Assembly (NCBI GenBank): GCA_026954325.1
Contig: JAIXKK010000214.1
Span: forward strand, 1 to 63,299
DNA: 63,299 nucleotides
DNA from: Bryobacterales bacterium
GTDB taxonomy: Bacteria > Acidobacteriota > Terriglobia > Bryobacterales > Bryobacteraceae
Direction: 5' to 3'
Part shown: one piece after another, positions 1 through 9,800 of the stretch
Position numbering within the stretch: position 1 is the first letter of the stretch
How the letters are laid out: each line of letters begins with the position of its first letter
The notes under the pieces: generated by a model
The model's input: only the letters and a program-made list of their open reading frames with translations
Databases searched by the model: none
What the model was told of the DNA's origin: nothing
Program-made: the position numbers and the translations under genes

Positions 1-75
1 CACCAGCGCGATGGACTGCGCCTTGCTGAAACGGAAGGAGGGGTTCGTCTGTTCAACGGCCGCGGTCTGCTCCAT
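1..75 (-). CDS. Partial unknown protein, N-terminal 25 residues
   Basis: An ATG on the minus strand at 75 opens a frame that stays open to the window edge. It begins MEQTAAVEQTNPSFRFSKAQ and continues hydrophobic (SIALV). It lies 26 bases after the pgk stop on the same strand, so it is probably the last visible gene of the operon that starts near 6300. There are too few residues to assign a family. A run such as SIALV after a polar head could be the start of a membrane segment, but that is a guess. Confidence 0.5.
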   Translation of the reverse strand, partial: MEQTAAVEQTNPSFRFSKAQSIALV

Positions 76-101
76 GGATTCTTCGAGGTTTCCAGTAACT
101 T

Positions 102-1268
102 CTATTTATCGGTCAACGCGGCAACACCCGGCAGTTCTATCCCCGAAAGAAACTCGAGCGAAGCGCCGCCGCCCGTCGAAATGTGCGAGATCTTGTCTGC
201 TACACCGGCCGCCTTGATGGCTTTTTCGGAATCCCCGCCGCCCACCACGCTGAGCACGTCCGAATCCGCCACCACCTTCGCAATCGCCACCGTGCCCTTG
301 TCAAACGGCGGCTTTTCAAAGACTCCCATCGGCCCGTTCCAGATCACGCTTTCCGACGCCGAGATAATACTCGCAAACCGCGCCACGGTCTGTTCTCCGA
401 TGTCGAGGCCCATCATGCCATCGGGAATCGTGGTCGCGGTCTTGCAATCGGCGCCTTCCTTCAACTCGGCCGCCACCACGTGGTCCACCGGAAGCATCAA
501 CTTATCTCCGGCTTCCGCCATCAGTTTGCTGGCCAGGTCCAGTTTGTCGTTCTCCACCAGTGAGTTCCCCACCGGCTCGCCCTTTGCCTTCAGGAACGTA
601 TACGCCATGGCGCCGCCGATCAGGAGTTTGTCCACGAACTTCATCAGGTTCTGGATCACATCGATCTTGTCCGACACCTTGGCCCCGCCGAGGATGGCCA
701 CGCACGGGCGGGGCGGATTCTTCGTCACCTTGGTCAGGTACTCGAGTTCCTTGTCCATCAACAGTCCCGCCGCCGCCCGCGGCATGTATCGGATCATTCC
801 CACCGTCGAGGCGTGCGCGCGGTGCGCCGAGCCGAACGCGTCATTCACATACACGTCCGCGAGCGAAGCCAGCTTCTTTGAAAACTCCGCGTCATTTTTC
901 TCTTCCTCGGCGTGAAACCGCAGGTTCTCGAGCAGCAGAATCTCTCCCGGGGCCGGCTTCATCGCCGCCACTTCCGAACCAATGCAATCGGGCGCCATCT
1001 TCACGGGCCGTTGCAGAATGTCCGACAGCCTGACGGCGCACGGCTTGAGGCTCAGCTCCGGGTTCGGTTTCCCCTTCGGACGGCCCAGATGAGAGGCGAG
1101 AATCACTCCCGCGCCCTGTTCCAACGCGTATTGGATTGTGGGTACCGAAGCGCGGATGCGCTTGTCGGAGGTAATCTCCTGACCGCCCGCGGCCAGTGGA
1201 ACGTTGAAGTCCACGCGGATGAAGACAGTCTTCCCCTGCAGTTCAAGATCACGTATGGATAATTTCAT
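102..1268 (-). CDS. pgk: Phosphoglycerate kinase
   Basis: This cytosolic glycolytic enzyme transfers phosphate between 1,3-bisphosphoglycerate and ADP. The 388 residues match the usual bacterial length. Family motifs are visible in order: RVDFNVP near residue 18, SHLGRPKG near 59, NDAFGSAHRAHAS near 141, LGGAKVSDKI near 193, NGPMGVFE near 310, and the nucleotide loop VVGGGDSEKA followed by STGGGASLEFL near the C-terminus. The ATG at 1268 follows the upstream peptidase stop by only 10 bases, so it is probably co-transcribed. There is no tpi or gap gene beside it in the window, so pgk sits here outside the common glycolytic cluster. Confidence 0.97.
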   Translation of the reverse strand: MKLSIRDLELQGKTVFIRVDFNVPLAAGGQEITSDKRIRASVPTIQYALEQGAGVILASHLGRPKGKPNPELSLKPCAVRLSDILQRPVKMAPDCIGSEVAAMKPAPGEILLLENLRFHAEEEKNDAEFSKKLASLADVYVNDAFGSAHRAHASTVGMIRYMPRAAAGLLMDKELEYLTKVTKNPPRPCVAILGGAKVSDKIDVIQNLMKFVDKLLIGGAMAYTFLKAKGEPVGNSLVENDKLDLASKLMAEAGDKLMLPVDHVVAAELKEGADCKTATTIPDGMMGLDIGEQTVARFASIISASESVIWNGPMGVFEKPPFDKGTVAIAKVVADSDVLSVVGGGDSEKAIKAAGVADKISHISTGGGASLEFLSGIELPGVAALTDK

Positions 1269-1278
1269 AGAAGTTCTT

Positions 1279-2601
1279 CTAAAACTTCGATTTTAGCAAC
1301 TCGTGGAAGATCTTCAGGCCCGTCTGAAATTCCGAGACCGGGATCCGCTCGGCGTCGCTGTGCATCGTCGCCACGATGGATGCATCCACCACCATCGGAG
1401 CCAGGCCATACGCGATTACGCCCTTCTTTCTCAACTCCACCGAATCGGTCCCGTACGGAATCAGTATCGGGGTCACCAGGGCTTCCGGATGGTACTTCAG
1501 AATCGCCGCCCGCAGCGCCGCGAATAAAGGCGTATCCATCCTGCTGACGCCAGGGTCCGCGGGGTCGCTCAGTTGTTCAATGGCCACCCGCGGATCATTG
1601 ATGCGCGCCTTCATTTCGGAGACAAACTCGGCGGCGTTCACCCCCGGCAGCAAACGGCAGTCGAGCGTCGCCTCGCTCGTCGAGGGGATCACGTTCGCCC
1701 GCGGCGGCGATCCCACGCCCGCCGAAAGCGTCGTCAGCGAAATCGTGTTGCGCTGGATGGCGGCCATGAACTTGTTCCCGGCCAACCGCCCTCCCAGCTT
1801 TTCCCGCATCCTCTCCACCGCCTCGTTCGGCTTGCCGCGGTCCGGCGTATTCAATGCCTTGCCAATCGCATCGAGCAGGATCATATTGGCGTTGTCCGGA
1901 ATGGGCTGCGAACCGTGCGCCGCCGTCCCCTTGGCCCGCAACCGCAGCCACAGCACCTGCTTTTCTCCCACCGAGATGCCGAACACCGTCCTGCCGGGCG
2001 AGAACTGATCCGGACTGCCGAAGCCGCCTTCATCCAACACGTACTCCGCTTCGATCTCTTTCCAATGATCGCGGATCATTGCCCGCACCCCATACGGCCC
2101 GAAGGACTCCTCATCCGAGGTGCAAAGCATCAGGATGTCCCGCTCCGGAACCACGCCCGTCTGCTTCAGCGCGATCAACGAAAACAGGTGGATCACTCCC
2201 GTGCTTTTCATGTCCATTGCCCCGCGGCCCCACAGGTACCCATCCCGGATCACGGCGGCGAACGGGTCCACCGGCCAGGCCTTGGCGTCCACGGGCACTA
2301 CGTCGAAGTGATTCATCAGCAGCAGGGGCTTCTTCGTCCGGTCCCGCCCCTCCAACCGCACCAGCAGATTGGTCTGCCCGTTCGGCCCCGTGTGGAAAAT
2401 CTTCGGAGCGAACCCGTTCTTTTCCAACTCCGTCCGGAACAACTCGGCCGCCGCCGAGGTATCCGCCGGGGGATTGATCGACTTCACCCGCACATATTCC
2501 TGCAGGAATTCGACGGCGCGCTTTTCAATCACGGGCCAGTCCGGCTCCGCCGCCCTGAGGGGGCAAGCCAACAAAAACAGCAACCACGGGAAAGGTTTCA
2601 T
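1279..2601 (-). CDS. Exported M20-family metallopeptidase
   Basis: A Sec-type signal (MKPFPWLLFLLACPLRAAEP) precedes a zinc peptidase of the M20 ArgE/DapE/CPG2 type. Expected metal and catalytic residues are present: H98 in MNHFDVVP, bridging D130 in GRGAMDMK, the catalytic and zinc-binding pair E164/E165 in SDEES, D190, and a late histidine in ATMHSDAERIP. The dimerisation-domain motif GTAAHGSQP is also there. At 440 residues it matches secreted carboxypeptidase-like members. The substrate cannot be read from sequence; cleavage of dipeptides or N-acyl amino acids in the periplasm is likely. Its start overlaps the kinase stop in an ATGA junction at 2598-2601, so translation is probably coupled. 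Confidence 0.9.
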   Translation of the reverse strand: MKPFPWLLFLLACPLRAAEPDWPVIEKRAVEFLQEYVRVKSINPPADTSAAAELFRTELEKNGFAPKIFHTGPNGQTNLLVRLEGRDRTKKPLLLMNHFDVVPVDAKAWPVDPFAAVIRDGYLWGRGAMDMKSTGVIHLFSLIALKQTGVVPERDILMLCTSDEESFGPYGVRAMIRDHWKEIEAEYVLDEGGFGSPDQFSPGRTVFGISVGEKQVLWLRLRAKGTAAHGSQPIPDNANMILLDAIGKALNTPDRGKPNEAVERMREKLGGRLAGNKFMAAIQRNTISLTTLSAGVGSPPRANVIPSTSEATLDCRLLPGVNAAEFVSEMKARINDPRVAIEQLSDPADPGVSRMDTPLFAALRAAILKYHPEALVTPILIPYGTDSVELRKKGVIAYGLAPMVVDASIVATMHSDAERIPVSEFQTGLKIFHELLKSKF

Positions 2602-3548
2602 TTCTCCGCCTCCGGAACATTGCTTAACTCCACCGTCAGGCCCGCCGCGCGATACGCCTCGAGCAGTGCGCCCGCCGCCGGGCCGTACACCGGCGGCCCC
2701 GCCTGGTTCCCTTCCTCCAGTTCCACCAGCGCCCGAAACCGCTCCCTCAGCAATTCGCTCTGATACACGCCGCCCACGTAAGCCACCGCCGCCTTTTCAC
2801 CCCCCCGGAACAACTGTCTCCGCACCGCGCCGGCGTACAGCGCCAGTTGCCGCGCCGCGTTCATCATGATGTCGCGCGCCGCCTCATCCCCTTCCCGCGC
2901 CGCCTCATCCACCAGCCGCGAGAACGCCGCAATCCGCGGGCGTGGAAACTCCACCGTGTAGAACCGGTGCAGCAGGCCGTTCGCGTCCGCCGCCCCCGTC
3001 GCCTCCAGCAACTTCGCGTGCAAAGTGGTTGGGCGGCCCCACCCTTCCTCCATCCGCAGCGCCGCGCGCAACGCCTGCCGCGTAATGTCGAATCCTCCCC
3101 CCTCATCCCCGAACACATAACCCCATCCCCCGGCGCGCGCGGTCCGGCCTTCCGCGTTCCGTCCGAAAGCAAACGACCCCGTACCCGCGATGGTGATAAT
3201 ACCCGGCGCCCCCGCCGTCGCCCCGCTCAGCGCAATCAACCCGTCATGCGTCACGATAATCCGCTCAGCCGGCAGGAACTCATGGAGCAGCGCCTCCTTG
3301 TCCGCGGGCCCCCCGCTGAAGCCCAGGCATGCCGCCTCGAACCGTACCCGCGTCCGCTCGAGCCCCGCCGATTCGCACGCCATCCCCAGGCACCCCTCCA
3401 TCGCCGAGAGAAACTTCCCCCGCCCTTCGCTTGCCTGCACGTGATTGCACGCCCCGCCCCGCCCGTAGCCGACGACGCGCCCCCTCTCCTCCCCGATCAT
3501 CGCCGTCGTGCTCGATTGTCCCCCGTCCACTCCCAGATACAGCTTCAT
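2598..3548 (-). CDS. BadF/BadG-type ATPase, probable N-acetylglucosamine kinase-like
   Basis: The 316-residue protein begins MKLYLGVDGGQSSTTAMIGE, the phosphate-1 loop of the ASKHA fold in the BadF/BadG/BcrA/BcrD family. It carries a second loop, VTHDGLIALSGA, and the adenosine-side motif IAGTGSFAFGR, with GDEGGGFDITRQAL typical of GlcNAc-kinase-like members. Single-domain members of this length phosphorylate amino sugars, whereas reductase-activating members carry a Cys-bound cluster that is not seen here. A role in recycling cell-wall amino sugars is an inference. The start at 3548 is chosen because it overlaps the upstream stop as ATGA and the N-terminal motif begins at once. A longer upstream frame exists but only shadows the neighbouring gene. 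Confidence 0.85.
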   Translation of the reverse strand: MKLYLGVDGGQSSTTAMIGEERGRVVGYGRGGACNHVQASEGRGKFLSAMEGCLGMACESAGLERTRVRFEAACLGFSGGPADKEALLHEFLPAERIIVTHDGLIALSGATAGAPGIITIAGTGSFAFGRNAEGRTARAGGWGYVFGDEGGGFDITRQALRAALRMEEGWGRPTTLHAKLLEATGAADANGLLHRFYTVEFPRPRIAAFSRLVDEAAREGDEAARDIMMNAARQLALYAGAVRRQLFRGGEKAAVAYVGGVYQSELLRERFRALVELEEGNQAGPPVYGPAAGALLEAYRAAGLTVELSNVPEAEK

Positions 3549-5770
3549 TCGGCGGCCCCATTGATTTTGTACAGCCGCGTTCCGCCCCGCTCCGCCAGCA
3601 ACCCGATCCCCCACAGCGCCGCGTTGGCCTGGTAATCCTGTCCCGCCGGATCGTCCGGAGCCACCAGAAGGTAGCGAACTCCCCGCGCCCGCAACTCCTC
3701 CATTGCCGCGCGGCGCAATCCTTTCATCAGCGGCGCGTCCGTCTCCTTCGGCGCGCCGCCGAGCAAGGCCCAGTCCCCGCGCTCGCCGCGCCCGTACAGC
3801 TTCAGCCCCACCTGGTATTGGTCCTTCGTGACTTCCAGCCTCACGCTGTCCATGCTCTGCTCCCCGCCGAGATCCACCTCGACGAACATCCCCGGCTGGA
3901 TCGATTCCCAGCTTCGCCAGCGCGTCACCAGGCTGTTGTCGAAGGCAAGCCGCACGTCCCAGGGATTCGGCCACGCCCGCAACCGCCATTCCGGCGACCG
4001 CAACAGTTCTTTCTCCCCTTTATACATGCGCCATTCGGAGATGCTCCACTGGTCCGTGCCTGAATTGTCCTGCGTCAGCTTCAAATGCCGCAGCGGCCGC
4101 TCCGGGAATGTATACCTCAGTTGGTGGGTGGGCGCCGAATCGGGAAACAGCCCTGCCCAGAGAAACTCGCCCAGGTTGTTGTTGAAGCCCGCCTGATAAG
4201 CCGTCAGAATATCGCGCGACGTGTAGGCCTCGGCGACGCCGCTGAAGGTAAACACTTTCTCGCCCGGCGGCACGAAATCCTCCACCATCCGCGCCACCAC
4301 ATAGCCGTAGGAAAAGTCCGTCAGATACTTCTCTTCTTTCTGAATGCGCAACGCCGCCGCCACCGGAATCCGCTCCAGCCGCCACGCATATTGCGAAGAG
4401 TAGAGCTTTAGTACGTGCGGCCAGGAAAGGACCGCGTGCGCCACCACCACCGCGGGCAGCACCCCCTTCGACCGCGCAAAAACCATCGCCAGCGCAAGCG
4501 AAAAGAAGGGAAGCGAAGGCAGCAGAAAGCGCGTCCCGATGTTATTCAGATAGGGAAGCGCGAAAAACGCTCCCGCCGCCAGCAGGCTCCGCCCGCGCGG
4601 CCGGCGCAGCGCCAGCAGCGCCAGCGGCAGCAACACGAATACAGGACCAAGTATCCCGGACAACATCGCCCCGTGCACCGTCAGATCCATCGGGATGTCC
4701 CAATAACTCTTCGGATCGCCGTAATGCCGCATCCGCTCCACATACTCCTGCTCGAAAGAAATGTGCACGTTCGGATTGGGAAAATATTTGTTGAAAAACG
4801 GCGACAGCGGATTGCCTACAATGATCCAGTTCTTCGCCGCCCAGGGCACAGCCATCACCGCCGCGCAGGCGGCAAACAGCAACAGGGGCCGCAACCAGGG
4901 CTGCCGCGCCCGCCACAGCCTCCACGCCAGAAACCCCGCCGCGAACGGAATAGCCGGCGCCGCCGTGTACTTGGTTGCGAAGCAGAATCCGGCCAGCAGC
5001 CCAACCGGCACGATCAGCGCGTTCTGCCGTTCCTCCCGCCAGATCTGGAGCAAACAATACAGCGAGAACACCACCGTCGTAACAGCCATGTCATTGTAGG
5101 CCGTCGTGCCGTCAATCCCCACCACCGGAGCGCAAAGCATCAGCACCGCCGCCCCTACCCCCGCCGCCGGAAGTCCGAACCGCCGCGCATGCGCCAGGAT
5201 CAGCAGCGGCAGCGCCATCGTAAAGCCGAAATGCACCACCGCCGCCGCCGAGTGCCGTCCGATGGCGAACGCGAACAGGTACAACATCTCGACCCCTTGC
5301 GTCAGGTTGGCGTACATGTTCGTCGTGAGGCGGCTGAACCCGTGCTCCCGCAGGTAGCGCGCCACCAGCCCCAGGTGATACGAACTGCCGTCCGGGCTCA
5401 TCTCCGGAGCCATGGCATTGCTCAGGTACAAGACCGCATACGCAAGGTAGATGGCCGCGAAGAGCCACTTCCAGAGCCTGCCGAGCGGCGGCAGCGCCGG
5501 AGCCCGCGAGGGCCGGAACACACCCCTGCCCCACCCGGCGGCCAAAATGGCCGCGCCCAAGGCGAAGAATACGCCCTTGCGCGCCAGTTGCGCGCTGCAC
5601 AGCACGAACACCAGCAGGTGCAACAGCGAAGCCCCGCACACCAGGCCGAGCAGCCATTCCTCCTCGCGGTACAGGCGAATCTTCAACCGCTCCAGCAGCA
5701 ACCGGCCCAGCACATAGGCCGAAGCCAGAGTGAACGCCGCCCCGAAGAGGATGTATACAGCTTTCGGCAT
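3545..5770 (-). CDS. Polytopic membrane protein, GT39/ArnT-like glycosyltransferase
   Basis: About 740 residues: ten or more hydrophobic segments cover residues 1-480, followed by a soluble C-terminal region of about 250 residues. The first periplasmic loop holds MSPDGSSYHLGLVARYLRE, resembling the acidic-residue loop of GT-C fold glycosyltransferases that use polyprenyl-phosphate sugars. The C-terminal part contains a beta-rich discoidin-like stretch (WSISEWRMY, VRLAFDNSLVTRWRSWE). The likely job is transfer of a sugar outside the cytoplasmic membrane; donor and acceptor are unknown. The start is either ATG at 5770, overlapping the lipoprotein stop in TGATG, or the GTG just before it. The stop overlaps the kinase start. 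Confidence 0.72.
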   Translation of the reverse strand: MPKAVYILFGAAFTLASAYVLGRLLLERLKIRLYREEEWLLGLVCGASLLHLLVFVLCSAQLARKGVFFALGAAILAAGWGRGVFRPSRAPALPPLGRLWKWLFAAIYLAYAVLYLSNAMAPEMSPDGSSYHLGLVARYLREHGFSRLTTNMYANLTQGVEMLYLFAFAIGRHSAAAVVHFGFTMALPLLILAHARRFGLPAAGVGAAVLMLCAPVVGIDGTTAYNDMAVTTVVFSLYCLLQIWREERQNALIVPVGLLAGFCFATKYTAAPAIPFAAGFLAWRLWRARQPWLRPLLLFAACAAVMAVPWAAKNWIIVGNPLSPFFNKYFPNPNVHISFEQEYVERMRHYGDPKSYWDIPMDLTVHGAMLSGILGPVFVLLPLALLALRRPRGRSLLAAGAFFALPYLNNIGTRFLLPSLPFFSLALAMVFARSKGVLPAVVVAHAVLSWPHVLKLYSSQYAWRLERIPVAAALRIQKEEKYLTDFSYGYVVARMVEDFVPPGEKVFTFSGVAEAYTSRDILTAYQAGFNNNLGEFLWAGLFPDSAPTHQLRYTFPERPLRHLKLTQDNSGTDQWSISEWRMYKGEKELLRSPEWRLRAWPNPWDVRLAFDNSLVTRWRSWESIQPGMFVEVDLGGEQSMDSVRLEVTKDQYQVGLKLYGRGERGDWALLGGAPKETDAPLMKGLRRAAMEELRARGVRYLLVAPDDPAGQDYQANAALWGIGLLAERGGTRLYKINGAAE

Positions 5771-6300
5771 CACTGTTCGAACCCGGCCCGCACCAGCAGG
5801 AAACCCAGTTTCACGCCATCCTGCGGCGACACGTACACTTTGTCCACCTCGGCCGCCACCGTCACCGGCTCACTGGTCTTCAATAGGCTCTCCGGAACTT
5901 CCGTTTCGTAATGCTGATCTCCCGGCTTGCCGTAATGCGCGATCCCCAGCGGCTTGCCGTCTATCAAAAAGCGTACCGTCACCGGACCGGTGAATTTGAA
6001 GGTCGCCTCGGCCAGCACGAAATCCATGAAGAACTTGAGTCCCTTCGTCTCGGTGAGATAAAAGCGCAGTTCCGGCCGCTGATTGGTCCAGCGCCACTGC
6101 GAGAGCGGCTCGCCGCGCAGCACGCCGCTCACGATATAGGAATCCGCCATGGGGGAATCCATGGTGATAACGGAACCCACCGCGCGCGGTTCTTTCCGGA
6201 GCGCGGCCCGCTGCATCGGCGGCGCATACCATTCCGGTTCGGGCGTGCAGGCGCTGAGGCACAGCAGGACTGTGGCGGCGATAAACAATCGGCGGAACAC
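5770..6300 (-). CDS. Small lipoprotein of unknown function
   Basis: The 176-residue protein starts MFRRLFIAATVLLCLSACTP, with a clear lipobox LSAC and a cleavable lipoprotein signal. The rest is mostly beta-strand in character (RPELRFYLTETKGLKFFMD, GPVTVRFLIDGKPLG) and ends in FEQ. It is the first gene of the minus-strand operon and overlaps the glycosyltransferase-like gene by one base, so the two are probably made together and may work together at the membrane. I do not recognise a named family. The stretch PVTVRFLIDGKPL resembles a carbohydrate-binding beta-sandwich, but that is weak. Confidence 0.8.
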   Translation of the reverse strand: MFRRLFIAATVLLCLSACTPEPEWYAPPMQRAALRKEPRAVGSVITMDSPMADSYIVSGVLRGEPLSQWRWTNQRPELRFYLTETKGLKFFMDFVLAEATFKFTGPVTVRFLIDGKPLGIAHYGKPGDQHYETEVPESLLKTSEPVTVAAEVDKVYVSPQDGVKLGFLLVRAGFEQ

Positions 6301-6331
6301 AAAACTGCGAGTATAGCGAAGTCAGGCGCCA

Positions 6332-6660
6332 ATGACCCATCAATGGCGCGTCCTCATTGTCGATGAGGATACCCTGATCCGCGGACGGCTCCGCGGTCTG
6401 CTCGAAAGCGCCGGGAACCCCGAGATCGCCGGAGAGTGCGGCGATGGCAGAGATCGACTCCGTCGAAGCCGCCGGCAACTACGTCTGCTTCCATGTCCGG
6501 GGCGAATCTCACATCCTGCGCGGCAAGTTCGGTGACGTCGGAGCGCGCCTCGATCCGGAACGCTTCGTTCGCATTCACCGCTCCGCCATCGGCAATGCCC
6601 GCATCCAGGAACTCCGCCCCGGTTCCCGGCGGTCCTCTTCCCTGATCCTTTCGCTCCTTC
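6332..6660 (+). pseudogene. Decayed LytTR-type response regulator with internal deletion
   Basis: The frame from ATG 6332 gives the first third of a receiver domain (WRVLIVDEDTLIRGRLRGLL, then AGECGDG) and then loses sense. From about 6442 a different frame encodes a LytTR DNA-binding core: AEIDSVEAAGNYVCFHVRGE, then LDPERFVRIHRSAIGNARIQ. In intact members about 80 further receiver and linker residues, including the phosphorylated Asp and the KPF motif, separate these blocks. Here they are missing, and the two parts are out of frame. The end of the LytTR domain also dissolves after QELRPGS. I see no intact gene in the remaining bases up to 6886. Confidence 0.72.
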
Positions 6661-6886
6661 GTATTCCAACGCGATGTCCCATCCGATGGTCGAGGCGAAG
6701 ATTTCACCAAGCCCCGAGACATCCAGAGGGGTGGAACTTGCACTCTCGAGGGGTGAGTAGGACTGCGGCGCGGGAGGAATAAGGATACCCCCCATGGCGT
6801 TTCCTCAGGCTTCTCCACTAGAATGGGAAAACTGCCTCATTCCCCGAGGGGCTCCTGCCGATTCATGAGAGTGAGCGTATTTGTAG

Positions 6887-9800
6887 ATGACCTCGGGTAG
6901 CCGTCTCCTTTATCTTGGCCTCGCGGCCTTATTCTCTCCTTCTCTGTCCGGACAATCTCTTCCCAGCCTGCTGCGCCCCGCCGGGGAGAACAAGACTGTG
7001 CGCGCCGCGCACGGACGACCGTCGCGGCCCGGAGTGGAAATTCGCCGCTCCCGCCTCGTGCAGGTCGATCAATCGGTGCTCCGCGCCCCCGTCGATGGAG
7101 TCCGCAAAGTGGACCTTGACCTGTTCGCCGACGCGAAGTTCGAAGTGGAAGAACTGCGCTCGGAATGGACCAATCAAGGCGCCACCCTCGTTTGGGTGGG
7201 CAGGATTGCCGGAATGACCCGCGGCCAGGTGGTTCTTGCCGCCACGGGAGACGTCGTCTCCGCCAATATTACAACGGATGAAAATGTCTTTTATTGCATC
7301 CGGCCCGGCGGCGGCGGCGTTCAGATTCTCGAGGAGGTTCAGCCCCAGTTGGGACAATTGCGCGACGACAAGGTGCTGGTCCACCTCGATCCCTCCGATG
7401 CCGCCGCGGAGCCCTCCTTCCCCTCCCTTCCCCTGAAGATGACGGAGCGCGCCGCGGCCAACTCCCAGATCGATGTCCTGGTGGCCTACACGCAAGCCGC
7501 CCGCGCCGCCGCCGGAGGCACGGCCACCATACAGAACAACATCCAACTGGCGGTGGCGGAAGCCAACCAGGGCTTCCTCAACAGCGCGGTAGGCATCACC
7601 CTGAACCTGGTGGGAAGCATGGAGGTCAACTATGACGAATCCGTGCACATCGACCAGGCCCTTACCGATCTGAAAGGCGCCGCCGACGGAAAAATGGATG
7701 AGGTCCATACGGCCCGCGCCAACCTGGGGGCCGATCTCGTCAGCCTGTGGATCAATGATGTGGGCTCGGCGGGCGGCGTGGTCGGTTTAGGCTATCAGCT
7801 CGGTTCGCTTTCCTCCGGCTTCGCCTCTTGGGCCTTCTCCGTCACCGAGCAATACTGGGCCGCCGGCCCGGGCTATGCCTTCGCCCACGAACTCGGCCAC
7901 AACATGGGCGCCGACCATGACCGCGCCAACACGGGCGGCGGCGGGCTCGATTCCTATTCCTTCGGCTATCAGCACACCACCCCCACCTACTTCCGGACGA
8001 TCATGGCGTACTCGTGCAGTTCCGTCTATTGCCCCCACGTCAACTACTGGTCGAATCCCAACGTCAGCTATTCCGGATCCCCCACCGGCATATCGAGCGG
8101 TTCCTCGAACTCCGCCTACAACGCCCAGACCCTCAACAACAGCAAGAGCACCGTGGCGGCCTTCAAAACCGCACCTTCCGGCTGCACGTACACCATTTCC
8201 CCCTCGAGCGCCTCCCCTCCGGCAACCACCGGCTCCGGAAGCGTCACCGTGACCGCGGGCGCCACCTGTAATTGGACCGCGTCCACCGCGACGGCCTGGA
8301 TCACCGTCACTAGCGGCGCCGGCGGAACGGGGAACGGCACGGTCAACTACTCCGTCACCGCCAACACCGGGGTGGCCCGCTCGGGCGGCATCACTATCGC
8401 CGGACAAACCTTCACCGTCAACCAGGATGCCGGCGCGGCCACGGCCAACTATACGGTGGCCACTTCGCCCGGCGGTCTATTGGTCACCGTTGATGGCCAG
8501 GCATACACCGCCCCGCGCACGTTCTCCTGGACCGCCGGTTCCTCCCACACCCTCTCAGCCGCCACCCAGGGCTCCGGCACGCGTTATTCTTTCCAATCCT
8601 GGAGCGACGCCGGCGGAGCCACGCATACGATTACCGCCCCCGCTACCTCCACCACTTACACCGCGAGTTTCTCTACCCAATACCTGCTGACCGCCGCGAT
8701 TTCACCCTCCGGCGCGGGCAGTCTCTCACTGAATCCATCTTCCGTGGACGGCTATTACAACGGCGGCTCGACCGTACAGGTGAGCGCCTCCGCCGCCCCG
8801 GGCTGGAACTTCTCCGCCTGGAGCGGTTCCGCCGCCGGATCGGCCTCTCCGCTGCCGCTGTTGATGGACAGTCCGAAGAATCTTACGGCGAATTTCGTTT
8901 CCGCCAGCGGAGGCGTCACCATCAACACCCTTCCCCAAGGGCTCAAGGTGACTGTCGACGGAGTGCAGTACACCACGCCCTGGAGTTTCACCTGGAACAC
9001 CGGGACCACCCACACCCTTGGAGCGGGCAGTACGCAAGCCGGGTTCGGCACGCGATATAGCTTCTCTTCCTGGAGCGACGGCGGCGCCCAAAGCCACGCC
9101 ATCACCATCAGCGCCGGTTCCTCCACCTTCACGGCTTCCTACGCCACCGCGTATCAGCTTTCCGCTTCCGTCAGCCCGGCAAGCGGCGGCGCCATCGTGG
9201 CTTCGCCCTCCTCCCCCGACGGGTTCTACAATGCAGGCACGGCGGTACAACTCACCGCGCAGGCCGCGCCCGGCTTCGTCTTCGCCAACTGGAGCGGCGA
9301 CGCCGCCGGCTCGATCCCCAACGCTTCCGTCGTCATGAATGCCCCGCGGGCCGTGTCCGCCGCCTTCGGAGCACAATCCGTCTGTATCTACTCGCTCTCC
9401 CAAACCGCTACCTCGGCCGGCGCGAGCGGCGATCTGCGGCAAGCCGTCGTCCAGACCGCGCAGGGCTGCAATTGGAACGCCTCTTCGAACGCCCCCTGGC
9501 TCACCGTCCTCTCCGGAGCCGTTGGCTCCGGAGACGGCGCGGTCCGCTACGGCGTGGCCCCGAATCCTTCCTCTTCCAGCCGCACCGGCACACTCACCAT
9601 CGGCGGCATCACCTACTCCGTCACTCAGGCAGCCGCGGGCTGCTCGTTCACGCTCAGCGGGCCCGGCAACATCCTCGCACCCGGCGCCGGCAGCTACCAG
9701 ATTGCGGTGTCCGCCAACGGCGCCTGCCAGTGGAACGCGCTCGCCTCCGCCTCCTGGATCACCGTCGCCAATCCCGCCGGCGGCGGCGGAAACGGCTCGG

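Noticed and set aside
4415..5911. 498-residue plus-strand frame within the glycosyltransferase-like gene
   Set aside because: It is Arg/Gln/His-rich with no hydrophobic core, and is antisense to a clear membrane protein. It is a shadow of GC-rich coding DNA.
6340..6818. Minus-strand frames across the LytTR remnant
   Set aside because: No family motif; they cross the receiver and LytTR coding pieces in antisense and look random.
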